Assembly (NCBI RefSeq): GCF_006716425.1
Contig: NZ_VFOZ01000001.1
Span: forward strand, 2,666,001 to 2,730,000
Direction: 5' to 3'
DNA: 64,000 nt
Source: Actinoallomurus bryophytorum
Lineage (GTDB): Bacteria > Actinomycetota > Actinomycetes > Streptosporangiales > Streptosporangiaceae
The position numbers were made by a program, and so were the translations under genes. Positions 35,468-44,069 of this stretch are shown piece by piece (position 1 is the first letter of the stretch; each line of letters starts with the position of its first letter). The notes under the pieces are model-generated. The model did no database searches. It was not told the origin of the DNA and saw nothing but the letters and a program-made list of their open reading frames with translations.

Positions 35468-37777
35468 TCAATCGCCCTCCGGCCTGTGGTATTCCTCGCC
35501 GTAGCGCATCGATCGCCACGGTCCCGCTACCGCGCTATCAGGGTCTGTTGGCGCGGACGGAAGCGCCTCGAGGCGGGCACGCAACAATTCCGCACGGCTC
35601 GTGTCATGGAGGTCCACATATCGGGCCATGGCCGCATTCCAATGCCAGCGGACACGGTCCCAGTCAAAGGTGTCAGCCGCGACCGCCCCGAGGTCTTCGT
35701 GCGCACGCGCCTCTTCAAAGGAACTGCCACATGAGCGGGCAAGTTCCGCAGCTCGCAGCAGCGTCTCCTCGGCATCTGCCAGTTGTCCGACTCGATGATA
35801 GAGCTCTCCAAGGCAGTTAAGCGCCATTGCAGCATCGAGCCGGAGGCCGAGTGTGTTGAAAACTTCCAGAGCTGCGGACAAGTGCGCGACGGCTTCGGTA
35901 TTGCGACCGAGCTCGATCTCGATCAGCGCGATGTCGCGCGCGAGTATTGCTTGGTTCCGATACAGGCCGTGGCGTTCGACAAAGGCCAGCGCCTTAAGAC
36001 TGTCTTCCAAAGCTCGGTGCGGGTCTCCCTGACGGAAGTACACCCATGCGCGGTGCGCGATTGTCGTGTGCTCACCATGCACGTTACCGAGTCGCTGGAA
36101 AATGCGCAGGGCTTGATCGTACTGCGCCGCGGCGGCCATGTGGTCGCCATGCTCTAGAAACGCCAACCCCAGGTTATTACGTGTCTTCGCCTCAGCGTCC
36201 AGCTCACCGGCGCGCCGTGCCGCTCGTAAAGCCAGTTCATGTGTCTCGAACCAGACGTCCCAAGCTCTGGCCAGGAACAGAAACCCCCGGAGAGCATAGG
36301 CGAGACGCCAGCAGTGGCTGTCCAGGCCAGCAGCGTACGCCGCTCGTCCGACTGTAACGAGATTGTCCTGTTCAGCGGCGATCCAGCCGATCGCCTCGGC
36401 ATAGTCATCAATCTCGCGCCTAGGCCCCTGATCGCTCACTGACGGCATGCGGTGGCGGTTTGGGGTGACGTGCCGGTCGGCTAACTCCAGCGTCCGCAGG
36501 TAGTAATCGATCCCACGACGCAGTGCGGAGATCCGCTCTGCCTCCGATAGCAGAGCGGAAGCGCGCTCATCCGCGAACAGCCGTAAAAGATCGTGAAAGC
36601 TCAACCGGCCAGCGCTACTTCCGGTCAGCAGGCTCGCGTCGAGCAGCCGGCGCAATCGTGTAGAGGCGGTTCTCGCTTCGATTCCGGCGAGTGCCGCGGC
36701 CGCTTCTAGCCCAAAGTCCGGCCCTGGATGCAAGCCAAGCAGTAGATAGGTACGCACAAGCTCTGGTGGCAGAGTACGCAATGAGGCGTCGAAAACCGAG
36801 GTGAGGCTTCGTTCGCCATCCTCCAGCTCACGTAACCGGTGGACGCTATCGCCGGACGAGCGGAGCAGGTCACCGTCCAGTTCCTCGCGGTGCCGTGCCG
36901 ATGCGATTCTGAGCGCTAGAGGAAGCCCTCCGCACCACTCTACGATTTCCTCGACTGCAGAGTCCGTCGTGCCGAGCGCGCGCAACAGCTCTCGAACGTC
37001 AGCGCGCGGGAGCGAGCCCAGCCGAACGTGGTGTGCGTCCTCCAGCGCCTTCAGCTCATTTCGGCTAGTGATGAGTACGCCACAGGTACCGACTCCCGGC
37101 AGGAGCGGGAGAATCTGCGCTACGTCGAACGCGTTGTCCAAAACTAGGAGCACGCTCCGGCCGGTCAGGCTGTCGCTGAACAGTGCGGAGCGATCTTCAA
37201 TGTGGCGGGGGATGCGGTCGCCACTGATGCCAAGTCGGCGGAGGAGTCGGTCGAGTGCGTCAGCCGAGGTGACCGCTGCATTCCCGGCATAGCCGTGCAG
37301 ATCGAGGAATAGACAGCCATCGGGGAACAACGGGCGCAGTCGGTGGGCAGCTCGTACGGCCAACGCGGTCTTGCCGACGCCCCCCATGCCTACGACCGCG
37401 CATGTCGCCACGATTCCTGGGCCGTCCTTTCCCGCTTGTGACAGGGCGTCCAGAATCTCGGCGAGTTCGGCTTGGCGACCATAGAAGTTGACCGTGTCAC
37501 GGGGCAGTGCTGAGGGCTGAGGCGACGCTCCTGGGACGGCCGTGGATGACTTCCGGCCGGCCGAAATCACCTCTGCAAGTTCACTAAGTACGCCGCTGGC
37601 CTCCAGCACCTCATCACAACGTCGCGCCAATAGCCGGTTGGGCCTCGCACGCCCATTCTCGATCTTACTGAGATGACCCTTGCTGTAGTTCGTACGCCGG
37701 GCCAACTGTGCGAGAGACAAGCATGCGGCCTCACGAAGCCTCCGAAGCTCTGTGCCGAACTCCTTAACGTCTTCCAT
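35468..37777 (-). CDS. XRE-NB-ARC-TPR protein heading the SIR2 locus
   Basis: I start at the ATG at 37777 (MEDVKEFGTELRRLREAACL). Residues 8-60 are an XRE-type helix-turn-helix (SLAQLARRTNYSKGHLSKIE). NB-ARC follows, with P-loop GMGGVGKTAL at 130-139, Walker B VLLVLDNA and GGLPLALRIAS. From about residue 500 come TPR units (NNLGLAFLEHGDHMAAAAQY, LNCLGELYHRVGQLADAEET). The AfsR-like layout without an activator domain suggests a regulator or sensor that responds to a ligand and controls the genes after it. The 769-residue length is normal. It is the intact relative of the remnant at 24271. Confidence 0.85.
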   Translation of the reverse strand: MEDVKEFGTELRRLREAACLSLAQLARRTNYSKGHLSKIENGRARPNRLLARRCDEVLEASGVLSELAEVISAGRKSSTAVPGASPQPSALPRDTVNFYGRQAELAEILDALSQAGKDGPGIVATCAVVGMGGVGKTALAVRAAHRLRPLFPDGCLFLDLHGYAGNAAVTSADALDRLLRRLGISGDRIPRHIEDRSALFSDSLTGRSVLLVLDNAFDVAQILPLLPGVGTCGVLITSRNELKALEDAHHVRLGSLPRADVRELLRALGTTDSAVEEIVEWCGGLPLALRIASARHREELDGDLLRSSGDSVHRLRELEDGERSLTSVFDASLRTLPPELVRTYLLLGLHPGPDFGLEAAAALAGIEARTASTRLRRLLDASLLTGSSAGRLSFHDLLRLFADERASALLSEAERISALRRGIDYYLRTLELADRHVTPNRHRMPSVSDQGPRREIDDYAEAIGWIAAEQDNLVTVGRAAYAAGLDSHCWRLAYALRGFLFLARAWDVWFETHELALRAARRAGELDAEAKTRNNLGLAFLEHGDHMAAAAQYDQALRIFQRLGNVHGEHTTIAHRAWVYFRQGDPHRALEDSLKALAFVERHGLYRNQAILARDIALIEIELGRNTEAVAHLSAALEVFNTLGLRLDAAMALNCLGELYHRVGQLADAEETLLRAAELARSCGSSFEEARAHEDLGAVAADTFDWDRVRWHWNAAMARYVDLHDTSRAELLRARLEALPSAPTDPDSAVAGPWRSMRYGEEYHRPEGD

Positions 37778-37949
37778 CAGGGCCTCACTGCGCCTGGACT
37801 GACTGCCGCCGTCTCGATGGTAATTGGGGCGCGGGCATCCAGTTGGACGAGAGTCGTGGGCGAGGGGACTCCGTGCCGCCATCGTCGGATGTCACCTGAA
37901 CACAACCGCGGCATTCGAAGGCGGGCAGAGGCCCACCTGCCAGGTAGGA

Positions 37950-39100
37950 GGGCGGTCCTGCAAAGAGTGAACGCGTCGTCGTTAACGGTGATGAATCGGG
38001 CCAGCCACCGTACGAGTTCTGCGAATTCCCCATCGGGTGGGCGCGGGCGACCATCGCGAGGGTGATGTGGCGGTACCGGGCGGTTTGCTTGCGGACCTGG
38101 TGGTGGTCGAGGCCGACCTCGTTCTTGGTCGTCTGGAACACCTCCTCGATGCTCCATCGGGATCCCGCGACGCGGACCAATTCGGGCAGGCCGACCGAGG
38201 GTGTGGCATGGCAGCGGTAGAAGGCCAGTTCAGTGAGGTCGCTGATGGATCCGCGGGCAGCATCCGCTCCTGTTCGCCGAGCCGGATCCACGCCCAGTCG
38301 TCCAGCGTCTGTCGTGGCGCCCGCACGGCGGAGTACCGCTGCCAGGCATCGTCGTCCAGGGCGGCGAAGGCATGGTCGGCCCGCGTCTTGACGCCGCCCA
38401 AGCTGAGGATGGTGATCGCCGGGGATCGCGAACACGTAGTTCGCGCCCCGGTCCTGGCAGCGCTACCGCAGTTCGATGTTGTCGCCGTAGGCCTCATCGC
38501 CGGTGACCCATCCGAATACCAGCAGCGGATCATCACATGCGCGTTCGATCATCCACCATGCCGGCTCGGGTTTGATCGAAAAGACCATCCCGGCCGCCAC
38601 GCCGGCGTCGGCCAGACGGGCAGAGTTGGCGAACCACGATTCGGGGAGATACAGCTCCCGGTCGATCAGCACCCGCTGCCGGTCGGGGTTCACATAGGAA
38701 CAGAACACCCGGATCTGACAGTTCGTGATCTTGCCTGCGGTGCCGGTGTACTGGCGTTGCACTCCGGCCGAACGCCGGCCCTTCTTCTCAAACCCGGTGT
38801 CATCGACCGCCAGCGCCCTGGCAGGCGAACCGATCCGCTCGCCGACCTGAGCCCGTAGCGCGTCACGGACCGTAGCGTCCCAGCGGTGGTTGAGCAGCCG
38901 TTGCATCCCACCCGGCCGCGCTTCACCGGCGAGCTCCGCTAGTGACCAGCCGTTCTTGCGCTCCAGCGAGCTCAATAAACCGGACAGATAGCCTTGCGCC
39001 CGCACCCACGGCTCACGCCGCCCGAAATACGAGGCCACACCTGCGCGAATAGCTCCTCCAGCCCGTCCACCCAAACCGACGGGTCGATCTCCGTTACATT
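37950..39100 (-). pseudogene. Degenerate IS701-family transposase
   Basis: The reverse strand reads as an IS701-type transposase in several frames. The N-terminal part is VWVDGLEELFAQV, then, after a shift, LSGLLSSLERKNGWSLAELA. The DDE part is ALAVDDTGFEKKGRRSAGVQ and FGWVTGDEAYGDN. The C-terminal part lies in another frame (LPELVRVAGSRWSIEEVFQT, KNEVGLDHHQVRK). At least three frameshifts are present. Exact ends are not visible; one end lies close to 39130-39165, where the AlaX-like gene is cut. The copy is dead. Confidence 0.8.
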
Positions 39101-39165
39101 GGACGGCACGGCCACCGATAGTTCCAAAACATCCATGTGATACAGCGGTGGCCGGTTGGTACTAG

Positions 39166-39468
39166 GTGTCCTCCACTGTGCAACAAGGTATGGCGACGTC
39201 TCAGCACACCATTGGCCGTCACATACGCGGAGTCGCCTATGGGCAGCGTGCTATCGGCGGCCCCCGTGTAGATGACCTCGTCGTCCAAAAACGAGATCCT
39301 TCGTACGTTGCTCCGCCCCGTGACCGTGATCAGGCCTCCCAGGTCCGTCGGCTGGCCTCTGCCCTGAGGATAGAAAACCGTCTGGTCGAGAATGGCCACG
39401 CAATCCCCAGTGTGATCTTTGTAGTCCTGGAGGACGGTGACGTCGGTCTCGGTGATCCCGAGAATCAT
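39166..39468 (-). pseudogene. Truncated AlaX-type alanyl-tRNA editing protein
   Basis: Starting at MILGITETDVTVLQ, the protein has FYPQGRGQPTDLGG, the glycine-rich editing-site motif of AlaX/AlaRS, and RRHTLLHSGGHLV with the H-x-x-x-H metal site. Homology ends there, where IS701-related sequence begins. The family deacylates mischarged tRNA-Ala. It is divergent from the LysR gene, with about 140 bp between, and may have been its target. Confidence 0.7.
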
Positions 39469-39608
39469 CGAAGTAGAGCGCCGGGTGAGCATCGGGGACC
39501 TTCGTCACGATTCTGGTCTGTCATCAGCTGGAGGTGCCATGAGTACAAGTGTGAGCAGCAAGTCATAAGCAAGCAACCTTTTTTGGCGAATGAGGTTAAC
39601 CTCTACTT

Positions 39609-40547
39609 ATGCTTGACGTAGTGCGGTTGAACGTTTTCGTCCAGGTGGCCCGGACCGGATCCATCGCCGGCGCCGCGAAGGAACTGACCTACACCGCCTC
39701 AGCGGTCTCCCAGCAGCTGAGTAAGCTGGAGCGAGAGGTAGGGGCAGTACTCGCGACACGCACCTACATGGGCATACAGCTCACCGCGGAAGGACGTGTC
39801 CTGCTCGCTCACGCGAACACTGTGTTGGACAACCTGAAGGAGGCGGAACAGGCCGTCCGTGACCTTGCCAAAATCAGGAACACAGAGGTGCGGCTGGGCA
39901 GTTTCGCTTCCGGCGCCCTGACACTGCTGGTCCCGGCCATCGCGACCTTCAAGGCGGCCTATCCGGCGGTCCGACTCTCTCTCGTCGAGATCGAGCCGCC
40001 GGGCGGGTATGACGACGTGCGCACCGGCGAAATCGACCTGCTCCTGTCGCACGTCTACCCAGGGGTGACGCCACCCGATACCGAAGGAGTTGTCGTTGAA
40101 GAGGTATTCGCCGATCCTCTAGTCGCTGTCCTGCCCGAAAGCTGGACGGACGGAAACGACGACGAGCCCTTGCCCGCCGAACGCCTCGCAGGGCTGCCGT
40201 TGATCTCCGGAAGCCTCGGCCACGCCAATCGGACCGCACTCGAACGAACGCTTTCAATATCGGAGAGGCCTCCACAGGTGGAGTTCGAAATCCGCGACTA
40301 CGCGGTAGCCATGGCGCTCGTTGTGGCGGGCGCGGGTGCCACCGTAATGCCGTGGTCGCTCGTAGCCTCGTCCGTGCCATCAGGAGTGCGGGTACGGCTG
40401 CTGGAAAACGCTGGAGCCCGCAGAATCCTTACAGTCCGGCGGACTACTGCCGCCGAGACGACGGTGATGCCATTTCTTGAGGAGCTCGGCCGGGCCGCCA
40501 ACAACCTCCGTGCTCGAGGAATCGGATTAGGGGAACAACGCCGGTGA
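39609..40547 (+). CDS. LysR-family transcriptional regulator
   Basis: This 312-residue protein has the LysR winged helix-turn-helix at residues 3-62 (LNVFVQVARTGSIAGAAKEL, SAVSQQLSKLEREVG) and the substrate-binding fold in the rest (VRLGSFASGALTLLVPAIAT, GEIDLLLSHVY). The intergenic DNA between it and the broken AlaX-like gene should hold its operator. With its likely target interrupted, its present role is uncertain. Last intact gene of unit 2. Confidence 0.88.
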   Translation: MLDVVRLNVFVQVARTGSIAGAAKELTYTASAVSQQLSKLEREVGAVLATRTYMGIQLTAEGRVLLAHANTVLDNLKEAEQAVRDLAKIRNTEVRLGSFASGALTLLVPAIATFKAAYPAVRLSLVEIEPPGGYDDVRTGEIDLLLSHVYPGVTPPDTEGVVVEEVFADPLVAVLPESWTDGNDDEPLPAERLAGLPLISGSLGHANRTALERTLSISERPPQVEFEIRDYAVAMALVVAGAGATVMPWSLVASSVPSGVRVRLLENAGARRILTVRRTTAAETTVMPFLEELGRAANNLRARGIGLGEQRR

Positions 40548-40687
40548 AAAGGCAATACGGGCGCCGTAGTAGCTCAATAGCAAGCATGCCAGGTCAGCAG
40601 AATCGAATTCAGAATGCCTCGCGACGGTGCAGGCCTATGGCATGGGTGTATACCCGGATTGGGGCAGGATCGTCGGGCTGTGGCATC

Positions 40688-40936
40688 TCACCTTCTGTAT
40701 CTGATAGCGGTCCGGACGTTCGCCGAGCGCCGCGCCCGCCTGTCTTGCTGGTCAGCAGACAGCCGTGGATGCCGCCACAACCTCCCATCCACGCTGAGCG
40801 GAGTGAGCGTCGCGCTCCACTGCGCTTCGCCGTGCCGGGGCGCAAGCTCACGCATATGACCCAAGCTCACGACAGCCGTGATCACGATAGGCAGTACGAC
40901 ACTGATCATCGGTCGCGAAGCGGATACAGCGGTCAT
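40688..40936 (-). pseudogene. DUF2637 remnant at the right end of unit 2
   Basis: The start (MTAVSASRPMISVVLPIVIT, then SLGHMRELAPRHGEAQWSAT and LTPLSVDGR) matches the first 60 residues of DUF2637 proteins, including the P-(I/L)-S-V-D-G motif. It then runs out of frame. Its start is about 90 bp from att-like site C, as the intact copy's start is from site B. Confidence 0.7.
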
Positions 40937-41025
40937 GTGAACGCGCGAGGTCTCGTTGTTCTGCCATCGTCGATCACCTGCCTCCTAGCAGGAACGACTT
41001 ACTGAGGACGAAGGTATGTGCGTTT

Positions 41026-41048
41026 GGTTCGTGTCCCCCCTCGGACAC
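41026..41048 (+). repeat. att-like site C: right end of the island
   Basis: GGTTCGTGTCCCCCCTCGGA (41026-41045, continuing CAC) copies the T arm and acceptor end of tRNA-Leu with 2 mismatches in 23. Beyond it the sequence no longer matches sites A or B and enters a GC-rich hairpin, as expected for the original chromosomal flank. Confidence 0.75.
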
Positions 41049-41058
41049 TCTTACCGGC

Positions 41059-41078
41059 CCAGGGGGGCGACCCCCTGG
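41059..41078 (+). terminator. GC-rich hairpin, probable original tRNA-Leu terminator
   Basis: CCAGGGGG (41059-41066) and CCCCCTGG (41071-41078) form a perfect 8-bp stem closed by a GCGA tetraloop. It lies 11 bases after the repeated tRNA 3' end. Before insertion it would have followed tRNA-Leu directly, so it is probably the tRNA's terminator, now about 37 kb away. Confidence 0.6.
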
Positions 41079-41388
41079 AACCCCCGATGTGAGGGGCCTC
41101 CGCCCCCCACGCCCCCTCATGGGTTGGGGTCACCGTCCACGGCCGCACGCCTGCACAGCACGCAGATAGATGCCGCCACCACACTGCAGGCTCTGATCGG
41201 ACACCGGCGAGGAATCCGGTGGTTCTTGCACTCAGACCATTAATCGGCAGCTGCGGCGTCGACGTCGTCAACCAGGACGAAGGCCACGGCTTCACCGAAC
41301 GCGTCAACGAGATCGCCGCCTACAAGGAGGTCGGCGACTTAATCACTGCCCATCTCAAGCCGACCACGCCCGGAAGCCTTCTCGATGG

Positions 41389-41595
41389 CTACGCCAGGTC
41401 GAAACGTCCTCGCTTGACCTCATCGAGGAAGCTCGCCCACGCGGCAGGTGTGAACGCCGGCGTCGGGCCGTCCGGGTCCTTGGAATCGCGTACGAGGCGT
41501 GCGGCGCTCAGCGTCGCCGCCTCGACACAGCCTTCGCCGCCGTCGCCGTAGGTGCTCTTGCGAAAGCCGGCCCGAGGAGTGTCACGGCCGGGCAT
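41389..41595 (-). CDS. DUF397 protein
   Basis: This 68-residue protein uses the ATG at 41595 with GGAAGGG upstream. It has the family pattern FRKSTYGDGGEGCVEAA, then VRDSKDPDGP and FTPAAWASFLDEVKRG. DUF397 proteins are small partners of XRE/DUF5753 regulators in actinomycetes and form antitoxin-like or regulatory pairs. Its partner gene directly upstream is broken. Confidence 0.8.
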   Translation of the reverse strand: MPGRDTPRAGFRKSTYGDGGEGCVEAATLSAARLVRDSKDPDGPTPAFTPAAWASFLDEVKRGRFDLA

Positions 41596-41612
41596 ACGGT
41601 CCCTTCCCACGG

Positions 41613-42003
41613 TCAACGCTCCATCCGTCGCCCGATCAGCTTCGCGGACTCACCAGTGTTCAGCGCGGTGGTCTGCATCTACTCGAACGCGAGGGTGTGC
41701 GTGTGGACCTGGCTTTCGTCCTCAATGTACAAAGCGCCGGTCATGCTCTCCACGTAGACCACGTCAGGAAAGTACTGCTCTGCGTCGGGGAAGTTCGGGA
41801 TCGAAACGGCCCGGTCACGCCCGGGATGAGCACCGGCAGCAGCCGGCATCACCTGGAGCGTGACGTTGGGCAGCTCGGCCAGTTCGAGCAGCCGCTCGTA
41901 CTGAGCCCGCATGACCCTTCTTCCCACCGATCTCGCGGTTGAGGACCGCCTCGTCGATGATCGACCAGAAGCGTAGAGGCTCGTCCCACTCGGTCAGTAC
42001 AAC
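41613..42003 (-). pseudogene. Broken DUF5753-type XRE regulator
   Basis: The reverse strand reads EPLRFWSIIDEAVLNREIGG, then after a frameshift VMRAQYERLLELAELPNVTL, MPAAAGAHPG and TGALYIEDESQVHTHTLAFE. An in-frame TAG stands where Gln is usual, and then the normal tail continues (MQTTALNTGESAKLIGRRME). The N-terminal helix-turn-helix half is missing. Three lesions make it dead. Confidence 0.8.
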
Positions 42004-42004
42004 T

Positions 42005-42330
42005 TCTTCCCCACCTCGGGAGAGTTCACCGCCTTCGACCATCCCGTCACCGAGGACACCCTCGAGGACGAGCAGTTCTCCGAGGCGTTCCGTTCTCGCG
42101 TTGGGTTCGTCTTGCAGAACTCCGACGCCCAGGTGTTCTCCCCCACCGTCCGCGAAGAGGTCGCCTTCGGCCCGCTCCAGCTCGGTCACACGCCCGGGCA
42201 GGCTTCGCGGCGCGTCGAGGAGACCTTCGCGATGAGGCTCTGGGCTCGTCCGAAGTCGTTGGTGTCGATCGGCCCGTTCCCGCTACTCGCCAGCGGTCGC
42301 CAGCGCGGCGATGCGGCGACACGGCCGGTG
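42005..42330 (+). pseudogene. Fragment of a CbiO-like ABC ATPase
   Basis: The plus strand encodes FRSRVGFVLQNSDAQVFSPT and VREEVAFGPLQLG, the Q-loop region of cobalt/ECF-type ATPases. Homology blurs after VEETFAM, and Walker A and B are both absent. It abuts the DUF5753 fragment, so a deletion has joined two unrelated genes. Confidence 0.7.
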
Positions 42331-42369
42331 ATGTCGGGCACCACGCTACAGAGGCGCTCCGCACCGGAG

Positions 42370-43320
42370 TCAGATCGACTTCAGGACCCTGACCCGATCG
42401 GCGATGGCACGCCGTGCCACGTCGGAGTTGAAAGCGATGGAGTCGAACTCGTGCGGTACGCCGGGGTGAAGGTGGAACTCCACCGGCACGCCGGCACGAC
42501 TGAGCTTGGTCGCGTAGGCGGTGTCCTCGTCACGAAAGACGTCCAGTTGGCCGACCTCGATGTAGGCCGGGGGCAGGCCGGTCGCGTCCTCGAGCCGGGC
42601 TGGGGCCGCCGTGGCCGGAACATCGGGGCCGCCGGCCGCGTCGCCGAGCAGCGCCGGCCATGCGGTGGCGCTGTCGTCGTTGGACCACAGCGCGTAAGGC
42701 GCGATGTGCGGGTCGGGCGTCGTGGTGCGGTCGTCGAGCATCGGCATGATCAGGATTTGCCGGGTGATCTTCGGGCCGCCGCGCTCGCGTGCGAGGATCG
42801 ACACTGCTGCGGCCATGCCGCCGCCGGCGCTGTCGCCCATCACCCCGATCCGGCCGGGGTCGACACCGCGTTCAGGGGCATGCTCGTGCAGCCAGCGCAG
42901 CGCGGCGTAGGCGTCCTCGATCGGCGTCGGGAAGGGGTGCTCGGGCGCACGCCGGTACTCGACCGACAGCATGGGCACGCCGCTGGCGGACACGTAGCGG
43001 GCGACGGGGCCGTCGAAGTGATCGATGTGGCCGAAGATGTACCCGCCGCCGTGGAAGAACAGTACGGCCGGGCCCGGTGCCGCGCCGTCCTTGACGTACC
43101 AGCGCATCTGGATCTGTGCGCCGTCTTCCGCGGTGGCGTACTGGTCACTCATCTTCACGTCGGCCGGGATCGGCTGGGCTGTTCCAGAGGCGGCGATGAT
43201 CGGCTCCCAGAGGGCGCGGCGCGCCTCGACGTCGCCGACCGCCGGCGGTGTGGCGTCCGCCATCGCGCCGGCCATCGGGGCGATCGCCGCAGCGAACTCT
43301 GGATCGTAGGTGAAAGACAT
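42370..43320 (-). CDS. Alpha/beta-hydrolase fold esterase (HSL family)
   Basis: This 316-residue protein starts at MSFTYDPEFAAAI, with AAGGAG upstream. The HSL-family motif FFHGGGYIFG forms the oxyanion hole, GDSAGGGMAA carries the nucleophile Ser, and VFRDEDTAYA with GVPHEFD give the Asp and His. The family hydrolyses short-chain esters. First of four consecutive minus-strand enzyme genes; their link is position only. Confidence 0.88.
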   Translation of the reverse strand: MSFTYDPEFAAAIAPMAGAMADATPPAVGDVEARRALWEPIIAASGTAQPIPADVKMSDQYATAEDGAQIQMRWYVKDGAAPGPAVLFFHGGGYIFGHIDHFDGPVARYVSASGVPMLSVEYRRAPEHPFPTPIEDAYAALRWLHEHAPERGVDPGRIGVMGDSAGGGMAAAVSILARERGGPKITRQILIMPMLDDRTTTPDPHIAPYALWSNDDSATAWPALLGDAAGGPDVPATAAPARLEDATGLPPAYIEVGQLDVFRDEDTAYATKLSRAGVPVEFHLHPGVPHEFDSIAFNSDVARRAIADRVRVLKSI

Positions 43321-43411
43321 GGTTGCTCCTTGCTCTGATCGGACTCCGGGCTTCTCGTCGGACTCCGGGCTTCTCATCGGCCGACGCGGACATCCACGGA
43401 GGGGCCGGGGC

Positions 43412-44029
43412 TCATTTGGGTCTTTCGGCTTGTCCGGGGTCGCTGTCGCGGCGGCCTGAGGCGGGCAGCAGTAGTTCGCCGCGGTAACGCGGAGCCAGTT
43501 CTATGGCTTTCGCGATGCGGGCGGCTTTGGCCGCTTGGTCGAGTCGGGGGGGCGGTGAGGTGCGTCCGGGGACCTGGTCTCCGATGACGGTGAAGAACTC
43601 GTCCTGGCCCGGCGGCGCGGTGATGCACAGCAGCCGCGCGGGTGCGTCTGAGGAGTTGTGGAACCGGTGCGGGGCGTTGGCGGGAACGTTGATGGTGGTA
43701 CCGGCATCGGCGGTCTGGATCGTGCCGCGGAAGGTGAGGTCCAGGTGGCCGTCCAAGACGATGAACGTTTCCTCGTAGTCGTGCCGGTGCAGGGGCGGCC
43801 CGCCGCCCGGCGGGACGTACATGTCGATCAGGGTGAACCGGCCGCCGGTATCGTCGCCGGAGAGCAGGATGGTGTAGGTGTCGCCCACCACGGACAGGTG
43901 GGGCAGGTCCGGGTCGTCGGGCCTGGCGACGATGAGCTCGCGGCGGAGGTCATCTGGGGGGATGGGCTCGCGGCGGAGGTCATCTGGGGGGATGGGCTCG
44001 GGCTGTGGGATCGGGGCGCTGGTGTTCAT
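43412..44029 (-). CDS. Cupin-domain protein
   Basis: This 205-residue protein has one cupin barrel at about 55-150: G-G-P-P-L-H-R-H-D-Y-E-E-T-F gives the first metal-binding histidines and Glu, and NVPANAPHRFHN the second motif. The N-terminus contains a perfect tandem duplication, EPIPPDDLRR twice, from a 30-bp DNA repeat. Function unknown; single-barrel cupins often bind small carbonyl compounds. Confidence 0.8.
   Translation of the reverse strand: MNTSAPIPQPEPIPPDDLRREPIPPDDLRRELIVARPDDPDLPHLSVVGDTYTILLSGDDTGGRFTLIDMYVPPGGGPPLHRHDYEETFIVLDGHLDLTFRGTIQTADAGTTINVPANAPHRFHNSSDAPARLLCITAPPGQDEFFTVIGDQVPGRTSPPPRLDQAAKAARIAKAIELAPRYRGELLLPASGRRDSDPGQAERPK
43936..43995. repeat. Perfect 30-bp tandem duplication inside the cupin gene
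   Basis: Two adjacent identical 30-bp units (43936-43965 and 43966-43995) begin GCTCGCGGCGGAGGTCATCT. The duplication keeps frame and adds ten residues to a disordered N-terminus. It is probably recent. Confidence 0.85.
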
Positions 44030-44069
44030 CGGGTGGTCTCCTGCGTGCTGTTCGTCTCGTCGTGCCGCA

